From assembly GCA_031417395.1 (NCBI GenBank), contig JANOVM010000030.1, positions 124,001 to 188,000 on the forward strand: 64,000 nucleotides of DNA. Reading direction: 5' to 3'. Shown here one piece after another: positions 24,995 through 32,483 of the stretch (position 1 is the first letter of the stretch; every line of letters starts with the position of its first letter). The notes below the pieces were generated by a model. It saw only the letters and a program-made list of their open reading frames with translations. It was not told the origin of the DNA and made no database searches. The position numbers and the translations under genes were made by a program. Source of the stretch: JADKIH01 sp031417395. GTDB taxonomy: Bacteria > Bacteroidota > Bacteroidia > AKYH767-A > 2013-40CM-41-45.

Positions 24995-26002
24995 ATGAAC
25001 GAGGGGAAAAACATTATCATATATAATACACAAGATGGTAAGACATCCGTTTCACTTTTAACCAGGGAGGGAACAGTATGGATGAACCAAAACCAATTAG
25101 CAGAACTTTTTGACACCTCTAAACAAAATATTAGCTTACATATAATTAGTATATTGGAAGAGAATGAATTAGACAAAAATTCAGTTGTCAAGAATTACTT
25201 GACAACTGCCCATGATGGCAAAAATTATGATGTCACGTTCTATTCTTTAGACATGATATTGGCCATTGGATTCCGAGTACGAAGCAAGAGAGGAACTCAG
25301 TTTAGGCAATGGGCAAATCGAAACCTGAAGGAATATATGGTTAAAGGGTTTGTAATGGATGATGAGCGCTTGAAAAACCCTGATGGCCGGCCTGATTATT
25401 TTGATGAACTTTTAGCACGTATACGTGATATACGTGCTTCTGAAAAAAGATTTTACCAAAAAGTTCGTGATTTATTTTCTCTTAGCAGTGATTATGATGC
25501 TACAGATAAAGCAACACAAATGTTTTATGCTGAAACACAAAACAAATTATTATTTGCAAGTACCGGAAAAACAGCAGCAGAAATTGTTATTAGCCGAGCC
25601 AATGACAATGAACCTAATATGGCATTAAACAGTTGGAAAGGAAGTGTTGTTAGGAAGCAAGATATATATATAGCAAAAAATTATCTGAACGAAGACGAAT
25701 TAGATAATCTCAATCGCTTTGTTACCGTATTTTTAGAAACCGCCGAACTGAGAGCCAAAAATAGACAAGATATTACAATGGATTTTTGGCGGGATAACGT
25801 AGATAAAATTATCGCCCTGAATGATAAAATAGTTCTCGATCACAAAGGCAGCATCAGCAATGCTGAAATGGAGAAACTCGTTGAATCAGTTTATGAAAAA
25901 TTTGATGCCAAAAGAAAAATACAGGATACTCAAAAAGCTGATGAACAAGATATGGAAGAACTGAAAGCCATTGAACAAAAAATTAAAAAAAGTCTGAACT
26001 AG
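24995..26002 (+). CDS. RhuM-family DNA-binding protein, copy 2 (locus C)
   Basis: A 335-residue RhuM-family protein between hsdM and hsdS of the intact type I RM locus, 11 bp after hsdM. Compared with copy 1 at 16809 it has only three changes in residues 1-42, 13 in residues 43-86 and a handful afterwards; the divergent part includes the recognition helix (SKQNISLHIISIL). The C-terminal end (KKSLN) is read from a partial copy of the inverted-end repeat. Family members inside RM loci are common, but no activity is established; a regulator or DNA-binding accessory factor is plausible. Confidence 0.88.
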   Translation: MNEGKNIIIYNTQDGKTSVSLLTREGTVWMNQNQLAELFDTSKQNISLHIISILEENELDKNSVVKNYLTTAHDGKNYDVTFYSLDMILAIGFRVRSKRGTQFRQWANRNLKEYMVKGFVMDDERLKNPDGRPDYFDELLARIRDIRASEKRFYQKVRDLFSLSSDYDATDKATQMFYAETQNKLLFASTGKTAAEIVISRANDNEPNMALNSWKGSVVRKQDIYIAKNYLNEDELDNLNRFVTVFLETAELRAKNRQDITMDFWRDNVDKIIALNDKIVLDHKGSISNAEMEKLVESVYEKFDAKRKIQDTQKADEQDMEELKAIEQKIKKSLN

Positions 26003-26150
26003 GATTTACAGGATTAAAAAGTGTAGAATAATTTAAATCCTACTCTTCTTGTCTGAATCAAGATTTACAGGATTCAAGTGCAAGCAGGATGTAGGGGTGA
26101 GTTAAACTAACAATCTTGGAAATCCTAAAATCCCGTAAATCCTGATTCAG
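25992..26150. repeat. Inverted-end repeat element, copy B, with a partial copy
   Basis: A full but shortened copy at 26051-26150 begins GTCTGAATCAAGATTTACAGG and ends ATCCTGATTCAG with the central GTTAAACTAACAATCTTGG. It is preceded at 25992-26015 by one more left end (GTCTGAACTAGGATTTACAGG), which supplies the last codons of rhuM. It lies between rhuM and hsdS. Confidence 0.8.
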
Positions 26151-26176
26151 AAATTATTAACCACGAAAAATTAACT

Positions 26177-27412
26177 ATGAAAAAACAACTCGTTCCGAAA
26201 TTGAGGTTTAAGGGGTTTGGAGATCGTTTAAACTTTTCAATATTAAAAGAGTTAGTTACATTTAAATCTGGTGGAACACCATCAAAGGATAACCCAAATT
26301 TTTGGGATGGCGAAATACCATGGATTAGTGCTGCATCAATGGTTGGGAAGTACTACTCGAAATCGGAAAGAACAATTACGATTGAAGGATTAAATAATGG
26401 TTCTAAATTAGCTTCGAAAGGTAGTCTTCTCCTTTTAGTTAGAGGTAGTATGCTATTTAATAAAATACCAATCGGAATTGCGTCAAAAGATGTGGCTTTT
26501 AATCAAGACGTAAAAGCTTTGCTAACGAAAGGAAATACAAACTCGGATTTTCTCTATCAATGGTTTTCAGCAAAAGAAAATTTATTACTTGATAAAGTAG
26601 TTGGAACAGGAATAGGTGCTGGAAAGTTAGATACTGAGGAATTAAAAAACTTAAAAATATCCATCCCCACCCTCCCCGAACAAACCAAAATCGCCTCCTT
26701 CCTCTCCACCATCGATGAAAAAATACAACACCTCACCCGCAAAAAAGAATTACTGGAGCAATACAAAAAAGGTGTGATGCAACAACTCTTCTCCGGGAAA
26801 TTGAGGTTTAAGGATGAGAATGGGAAGGCGTTTCCGAAGTGGGAGGAGAAAAAGTTGGGGGATGTTTTGGATTTACAACACGGGTATCAATTTAGATCTA
26901 TAGATTTTACAAGAGAAGGATTGGCAATTATAAAAATCAGCAATGTAATTGGCAATAATCTTTATTTGCAAGACTTAAGTTATATAAATCCAAATAGATT
27001 TGAAGAATTTAAGAGATTCGAAATACATAAGGGAGATATATTGATGTCTTTGACTGGTAACATTGGTCGTGTGATTGAAGTTGAATCAGTACCTTTTAAA
27101 ATGATTCAAAATTACCGTGTTGGAAAATTTGTCCCATTCGATTCAAAATATTTATCAAGAAAATTTGCCAAACATCTTCTAATGTCAGATACTGTTTTTG
27201 GAAGATTTGGTCAACTTGCAAATCAATCAGCACAGGCAAATTTCGGTAAACAGGATATGGATAAAATTATTGTAACAATCCCAAATTTACCTGAGCAAAT
27301 AAAGATTGCAACATATTTATCCAAAATCGACAATAAAATAGAAAGCGTAAATAAACAAATCACCCAAACCCAACTCTTCAAAAAAGGCTTGTTGCAGCAA
27401 ATGTTTGTGTAA
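26177..27412 (+). CDS. hsdS: Type I RM specificity subunit HsdS (locus C)
   Basis: A 411-residue subunit that sets the DNA sequence read by the RM complex. It has two target-recognition domains, about 12-155 (TFKSGGTPSKDNPNFW) and about 222-360 (LQHGYQFRSIDF), each followed by a conserved coiled coil (LPEQTKIASFLSTIDEKIQ; LPEQIKIATYLSKIDNKIE). Both halves begin with the same sequence KLRFK; a 17-bp exact repeat (26197-26213, 26797-26813) is spaced 600 bp, exactly 200 codons. Base composition changes abruptly: the recognition domains are AT-rich, the central conserved part is C-rich then G-rich. The gene is flanked by repeat copies B and C. Confidence 0.95.
   Translation: MKKQLVPKLRFKGFGDRLNFSILKELVTFKSGGTPSKDNPNFWDGEIPWISAASMVGKYYSKSERTITIEGLNNGSKLASKGSLLLLVRGSMLFNKIPIGIASKDVAFNQDVKALLTKGNTNSDFLYQWFSAKENLLLDKVVGTGIGAGKLDTEELKNLKISIPTLPEQTKIASFLSTIDEKIQHLTRKKELLEQYKKGVMQQLFSGKLRFKDENGKAFPKWEEKKLGDVLDLQHGYQFRSIDFTREGLAIIKISNVIGNNLYLQDLSYINPNRFEEFKRFEIHKGDILMSLTGNIGRVIEVESVPFKMIQNYRVGKFVPFDSKYLSRKFAKHLLMSDTVFGRFGQLANQSAQANFGKQDMDKIIVTIPNLPEQIKIATYLSKIDNKIESVNKQITQTQLFKKGLLQQMFV
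26197..26813 (+). repeat. In-frame 17-bp direct repeat within hsdS
   Basis: GAAATTGAGGTTTAAGG occurs at 26197-26213 and 26797-26813. The spacing of 600 bp keeps the reading frame, so recombination between them would delete or exchange the first recognition domain without a frameshift. Confidence 0.8.
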
Positions 27413-27413
27413 G

Positions 27414-27562
27414 TTGTCTGAATCAGGATTTTCAGGATTTAAAGATTTGCAGGATGTGTGAATTTACACGATGGTGAGTTTTATCGAATGCGTGGATTTG
27501 CAGTACAACTTAAAGTAACAATCTTGAAAATCCCATAATCCTGTAAATCCTGATTCAGACAA
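27414..27562. repeat. Inverted-end repeat element, copy C
   Basis: Starts TTGTCTGAATCAGGATTTTCAGG right after the hsdS stop and ends ATCCTGTAAATCCTGATTCAG-ACAA. At 149 bp it is the longest copy; its centre (aaagtaacaatcttg) is the most diverged. With copy B it brackets hsdS. Confidence 0.85.
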
Positions 27563-27576
27563 TTTTTCAATGCATT

Positions 27577-27670
27577 TTTCACCATAAATATCAAATTGCA
27601 CTCATATTTCACCAATTGCGCTCGCTTTTCACCAATATTTGCAATAAATTCGGTCCGTACATATTTCACG
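27577..27670 (+). promoter_or_regulatory. TTTCACC iterons upstream of hsdR (locus C)
   Basis: TTTCACC at 27577, 27607 and 27627, spaced 30 and 20 bp, plus TTTCACG at 27664 just before the start at 27679. The first three are kept with identical spacing in locus B (17952, 17982, 18002). A phased operator is likely, perhaps delaying restriction until methylation is done; that role is inference. Confidence 0.55.
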
Positions 27671-27678
27671 ATACCTAA

Positions 27679-30561
27679 ATGACCCTGCAATCAGAGGCCC
27701 TATTAGAAAACAACCTTATCAAGCAATTGGTTGCTTTAGGCTATGAATCTGTAAAGATCCATGATGGCGATGTATTTATTTCCAATCTCAAAAAGCAATT
27801 AGAAATATTCAACAAGATAACATTTACCAATAAAGAGTTTGAATCAATATTAAATCACCTGGCAAAAGGCAATGTATTCGAAAAAGCCAAAACACTGCGT
27901 GATCGTTTTCAGCTGACCAAAGAAAACGGCGAATCGTTTTATGTGCGGTTCTTTAATAACGAAAATTGGTCGCTTAACAAATACCAGGTAACTAACCAGG
28001 TTCAACAGGAAGGTTCGTATTTAAACCGATACGATGTTACGCTCCTAGTAAATGGTTTGCCCTTGGTGCAGATAGAACTCAAGAGAAGCGGGTTGGAAAT
28101 AAAGGAGGCCTTCAATCAGATCAACCGATACCAGCGTCATTCGTTCTGGAGCAACCGGGGCTTGTTTCAGTATGTGCAGATGTTCGTGATCAGCAATGGT
28201 GTTAACACAAAGTATCTGGCTAATAACAAACTTCAATCGGTTAAGCAAACTTTTTATTGGGCCGATGAGAATAATAAAAATGTTACCGGGCTTACTGAAT
28301 TCACAGATTCATTTTTGAACAGGGATCACCTCGGAAAAATGATTTCTCATTACGTAGTAATGAATGAAACTTTTAAAAACATGATGTTGTTGCGTCCCTA
28401 TCAATGCTTCGCAACGGAGGCAATCATCAAACAGGTTTCTTCCGGAAATGATAACGGATATATCTGGCACACCACCGGCTCAGGAAAAACATTAACCTCT
28501 TTCAAGGCCAGTCAGATCATCATGGATCTGCCGAATGTACACAAGGTTGTATTTGTTGTCGATCGCAAAGACCTCGATTACCAGACCATGCAGGAGTTCA
28601 ACAGTTTCAAAAAAGGAAGTGTTGATGTGACCGATAATACTCATGAGTTGGTGAAACAATTGTCGAATGATACCAAGCTGGTATTAACAACCATTCAAAA
28701 GTTAAACAATGCAATTACGAAAGGTCACTATGAAAATAAGTTATCGCATTTAAAAGAGAAGAAGATTGTTTTCATTTTTGATGAGTGTCATCGTTCCCAG
28801 TTTGGCGAAACGCACGACAGAATCATTAAATACTTTCACAAAAGTCAGCTGTTTGGTTTTACGGGCACACCTATTTTCGCCGACAATGCCAATAAAAACG
28901 AATTAGGAAAACGGACTACAAAAGATCTGTTCGGCAATTGCCTGCATAAATACGTCATCACCGATGCCATCCGCGATCAGAATGTATTGAAGTTTGGAAT
29001 CGAATACGTCGGCAAATACAAACAAAAGGGAAATACGTTTATAGATATAGAAGTAGAAGACATCGATAAAGCAGAAGTATTTAACGATCAGAAAAGATTA
29101 GAGAAAATCGCTGATTACATCCTTGCCTATCATGGCCAAAAAACATTTAATAAAGAGTACTCATCATTATTTGCAGTAAGCAGTATTGCCAACCTGATTA
29201 AATATTACGAGATTTTCAAGAAGAAGAAAAAAGCGGGTGAGCATGATTTACGGATTGCAACAATATTTACGTATGGTGTAAATGAAGATGACGAGGATGC
29301 TGGTGATTATTTGTCTGAAGATGATTCGCCCTTACTCAGCATGGCAGCGGACCCAAAAGCCGAATATAAATCCAGTCACACCAGGGACAAATTAGAAGAA
29401 TACATTGGTGATTACAACAAAATGTACGGCACAAGTTATTCAACCCGGGATAGCGAGCAGTTCGAAAATTATTTCAAGGACATTAGTAAGCGAATAAAAG
29501 AACGTGAGAAGGAAAACTTTAACGATGAAAAAGACCGTTTAGATATTGTACTTGTGGTAAACATGCTCCTGACCGGTTTCGATGCGAAAAAATTAAACAC
29601 CCTTTACGTTGATAAAAACCTGAAGCACCACGGATTGATTCAGGCATTTTCCAGAACCAATAGGATTTTAGGAGAACAAAAATCGCAGGGAAATATATTG
29701 TGCTTCCGGAATTTAAAGGCAGCAACGGATGCAGCCATCACACTCTTCTCTAATAAAGATGCGATAGAAGATATTGTATTACCGCCTTATCAGGTCATTG
29801 CAAATATCTTTGACGAAGCATTAAAAAACCTGTTAAAGATAGCCCCGACCTATCAAAGCGTTGACGATTTACCGAGTGAAGTAGAAGAGCTTGCATTTAT
29901 TCAGGCATTCAGAGCGTTGATGAGAGCAAAAAATGTGTTGGGATCTTACACAGATTTTAGCTGGGATGACTTAGGGATAGACGAACAAACCTTTGAATAT
30001 TATAAAAGCAAGTACCTTGATCTTTACGACAAAGTAAAACAGGATAATGTAAAACAAAAGACATCTATTCTCGATGATATAGATTTTGAACTGGAACTCA
30101 TTCACAGAGATATAATCAATGTCGCATACATCTTAAAACTCTTAGCCAAACTAAAACAATCCAATAAAACAGAAGCCCAAAAACAGAAAAAGGCCATCAT
30201 CGATCTGTTAGGCGGAGAAGTCGAGTTGAGAAGCAAGCGTGAACTGATCGAAAAATTCATCGAAGAGAATTTACCTCTAATCACCGATGCCGACAACATC
30301 CAGGACGAATTCGAAAAATACTGGCAGGAACAAAAAGTACTGGCTCTTGGCAAACTTTGCGAAGACGAGGGTTTGGACAAAGAACAATTTAAAGCATTAA
30401 TTGAAGCCTATATTTTTAGCGGCCAGGACCCCTTGCGTGAAGATATTTTCAATTGCTTGGGAGATAGACCAAGCATCATGAAAGCCCGTGAAATTGGCGA
30501 AAGGATTATTTTTAAGATGAAGGAGTTTGTGGAGGTGTTTGAGAGGGGGATGGTTGCATAA
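27679..30561 (+). CDS. hsdR: Type I RM restriction subunit HsdR (locus C)
   Basis: A 960-residue ATP-dependent translocase/nuclease that cuts unmethylated DNA with HsdM and HsdS. The N-terminal PD-(D/E)XK nuclease is intact (RYDVTLLVNGLPLVQIELKRSG, about residues 115-136, with D and E-x-K). Helicase motifs follow: Walker A HTTGSGKT near 264, DECHRSQFG near 365, GFTGTP near 393 and VNMLLTGFDAKKLNTLYVDK near 625. The C-terminal part is helical. The length is normal. Its leader contains TTTCACC iterons and it is separated from hsdS by a repeat element. Two 5' fragments of a paralogue lie at 18054 and 18564. Confidence 0.95.
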   Translation: MTLQSEALLENNLIKQLVALGYESVKIHDGDVFISNLKKQLEIFNKITFTNKEFESILNHLAKGNVFEKAKTLRDRFQLTKENGESFYVRFFNNENWSLNKYQVTNQVQQEGSYLNRYDVTLLVNGLPLVQIELKRSGLEIKEAFNQINRYQRHSFWSNRGLFQYVQMFVISNGVNTKYLANNKLQSVKQTFYWADENNKNVTGLTEFTDSFLNRDHLGKMISHYVVMNETFKNMMLLRPYQCFATEAIIKQVSSGNDNGYIWHTTGSGKTLTSFKASQIIMDLPNVHKVVFVVDRKDLDYQTMQEFNSFKKGSVDVTDNTHELVKQLSNDTKLVLTTIQKLNNAITKGHYENKLSHLKEKKIVFIFDECHRSQFGETHDRIIKYFHKSQLFGFTGTPIFADNANKNELGKRTTKDLFGNCLHKYVITDAIRDQNVLKFGIEYVGKYKQKGNTFIDIEVEDIDKAEVFNDQKRLEKIADYILAYHGQKTFNKEYSSLFAVSSIANLIKYYEIFKKKKKAGEHDLRIATIFTYGVNEDDEDAGDYLSEDDSPLLSMAADPKAEYKSSHTRDKLEEYIGDYNKMYGTSYSTRDSEQFENYFKDISKRIKEREKENFNDEKDRLDIVLVVNMLLTGFDAKKLNTLYVDKNLKHHGLIQAFSRTNRILGEQKSQGNILCFRNLKAATDAAITLFSNKDAIEDIVLPPYQVIANIFDEALKNLLKIAPTYQSVDDLPSEVEELAFIQAFRALMRAKNVLGSYTDFSWDDLGIDEQTFEYYKSKYLDLYDKVKQDNVKQKTSILDDIDFELELIHRDIINVAYILKLLAKLKQSNKTEAQKQKKAIIDLLGGEVELRSKRELIEKFIEENLPLITDADNIQDEFEKYWQEQKVLALGKLCEDEGLDKEQFKALIEAYIFSGQDPLREDIFNCLGDRPSIMKAREIGERIIFKMKEFVEVFERGMVA

Positions 30562-30646
30562 TTATTACTATGTAAACTATAACTTATTGTTATTTTCAAT
30601 TGTTGGTTACCCCTCCAATGTTTCTTTTTAGGCAAAAACTTTTTTT

Positions 30647-30805
30647 ATGTTAAAAAAAAGAATTACAGTTTTCATTACTTATTTAAGAAGACATATTAAT
30701 ATTGGAAAGAAGAACAGAAGTGTTGAAAGAAGATTCTTTTATTTTGCCATAACAAGGACAAGAGAAGAATTGGTTTTAATTCCTAAAGCCAATTTAGAAT
30801 CTTAA
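30647..30805 (+). pseudogene. UvrD/Rep-type helicase C-terminal remnant
   Basis: A 52-codon frame whose second half encodes VERRFFYFAITRTREELVL, the motif VI region of UvrD-like superfamily 1 helicases (consensus EERRLFYVA.TRA). Nothing else of a helicase is present, so this looks like the 3' tail of a deleted gene. A real small protein is less likely. No other gene is seen in 30562-30994. Confidence 0.55.
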
Positions 30806-30994
30806 TAGAAAAGCAAAGTGTTTATGTTTATTAATATAAACCTACCTAATTTTTTTTATCAACACCCCTCCTTTTCCTGGCACACGAAGTACGTTCATAA
30901 CTAAATCCACCCCTTTTCTATAAATCTGGTAAATCACCATTTATATTTACCCCCTCCCATTCAACTTTTCACTTTTATCCTTACTACCTAAAAC

Positions 30995-31636
30995 ATGATC
31001 GTCTTATACGTTTCTATATTGATTTATTTTATCATCAAAAAAATATTCTTCGGCAGAAAGAAAAAGGAAATTTCAAACGGTTTTGAATCTTCCTTTAATC
31101 CTGAAAATAATATCAATCATACTCTATTGATGAAGAACGAATCTGAAAATAAATCTGACCAGGTTTCACTGATTGCTGAAGCTCTGAATAACATGAATTT
31201 TTCTTTTAAGGAATATACTGAGGAAAATGGAAATGTCGTCTATAATTTTCCGGTAAAGACGAATCAAATGATGACCTCTGTTACAGTTAAAAACCGGCTG
31301 AAGGAGAAAACTATTTCAATGGTAATCACTCTTCCTGTTTTCGCACCGGAACTGAACCGCCCTGCCGTTTTTGAATTCATCGGAATGATCAATTACGGTT
31401 ATCATATAGGCGTATTCGAACAGGATCACAGAGACGGCGAAATAAGACTGCGCAGCGAAATACCTTTTAACGACCGCTTCCAGCTTACCGCCGAAAAAAT
31501 ATGCAAATGGCTTAATGATACCATTGGCTTGCTGGATCATACCTTTCCTTCCTTTATCTCCATCGCTTTTAACAATGCTGTTCCTGAGGATATATGGCAA
31601 AGACTGAGGGATGGGGTGAATCCGAGGTTGAATTAA
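30995..31636 (+). CDS. Membrane-anchored protein, YbjN-like
   Basis: A 213-residue protein with one N-terminal membrane segment (VLYVSILIYFIIKKIFF, residues 3-19) followed by a basic stretch and a soluble domain from about residue 55. The soluble part (FKEYTEENGNVVYNFPV, a central FEFIGMINYGYHIGVFEQD and GEIRLRSEIPF) resembles the YbjN / type III chaperone-like fold, a family of unknown function. No partner is obvious. Confidence 0.55.
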   Translation: MIVLYVSILIYFIIKKIFFGRKKKEISNGFESSFNPENNINHTLLMKNESENKSDQVSLIAEALNNMNFSFKEYTEENGNVVYNFPVKTNQMMTSVTVKNRLKEKTISMVITLPVFAPELNRPAVFEFIGMINYGYHIGVFEQDHRDGEIRLRSEIPFNDRFQLTAEKICKWLNDTIGLLDHTFPSFISIAFNNAVPEDIWQRLRDGVNPRLN

Positions 31637-31806
31637 GGGACAGTCTAACAGTACGGAGTCGGGAGTCTGAAGTAACAGAAAAAAAACTCTTATTTAAATT
31701 AATTCCTAATGCTTTTATCTATTAAATATCAAACAAAAAAGGTAACTTTTATAAAATAATACAACGATTTAATAATTTCCCATAATAATGTAATTGCAAA
31801 AACATC

Positions 31807-32238
31807 ATGAAAAAATATACCAAGTTCGATGACCCTAATAAGTTCCAAAAAGCATTAGCAACCTTACAAAAAAGAAGACGAGAAAAAGAAAAAGTACATA
31901 CAAGAAATTATTCATTAACTAAATCGGAGAGAGAAGAAATACTAAATAAAACCGGAAGCAGATGTCATATTTGCGGTTGTAATTTAAAGAACAAAAAATT
32001 CGAATGTGACCATGTTAAATCTCATGCTTATGGAGGAAAAAAAACATTAGATAATTTTCTTCCGGCTTGTCAGCTTTGCAATAATTATCGGTGGCATTAT
32101 ACACCTAAGGAATTTCAATGGATATTAAAGCTTGGGGTTTGGGCTAGGACTGAAGTTGCTCATGGAACTGTATTAGGAAAAGAGATTGGAAGAAAATTTA
32201 TAAAAAAAGAAATAAATAAGGAAAAAAGAAAAAATTAA
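31807..32238 (+). CDS. HNH endonuclease
   Basis: A 143-residue basic protein with a compact HNH nuclease: zinc cysteines in CHICGC near residue 57 and ACQLCN near 95, and the active-site segment FECDHVKSHAYGGKKTLDNFLPAC (78-96) with the D-H pair and the N of the motif. Lysine/arginine-rich ends suggest DNA binding. It stands alone at the right edge of the accessory region, just before repeat copy D. Restriction or mobile-element homing are both possible. Confidence 0.85.
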   Translation: MKKYTKFDDPNKFQKALATLQKRRREKEKVHTRNYSLTKSEREEILNKTGSRCHICGCNLKNKKFECDHVKSHAYGGKKTLDNFLPACQLCNNYRWHYTPKEFQWILKLGVWARTEVAHGTVLGKEIGRKFIKKEINKEKRKN

Positions 32239-32293
32239 GTTGTTGATGTGTTTCAATTTTTTTTTAATGAAAGGACATGCTCCTGTATAATAA

Positions 32294-32423
32294 TGTCTGA
32301 ATCAGGATTTACAGGATTATAGGATTAGCAGGATGTGGGGATTTACAAGAAGTTCGGATTTACAGGATGAATTAAACTAACAATCCTGGAAATCCCATAA
32401 TCCTGCAAATCCTGATTCCGACA
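32294..32423. repeat. Inverted-end repeat element, copy D
   Basis: A 130-bp copy, TGTCTGAATCAGGATTTACAG to CCTGCAAATCCTGATTCCG-ACA, almost the same as copy A through the middle (ATAGGATTAGCAGGAT, GAAGTTCGGATTTACAGGAT). It lies outside any RM locus, after the HNH gene, so the element is not confined to hsd genes. Confidence 0.85.
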
Positions 32424-32483
32424 ATGTTTCTAAAGCATAAATAGTTAATCATCACTAGAAACAGGAAAGTTTGCACAAAAATA

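Noticed and set aside
17809..32423. The repeated TCTGAATCAGG units as a CRISPR array
   Set aside because: The units are about 130 bp, have inverted ends and are scattered over 14 kb, with no regular spacers and no cas genes.
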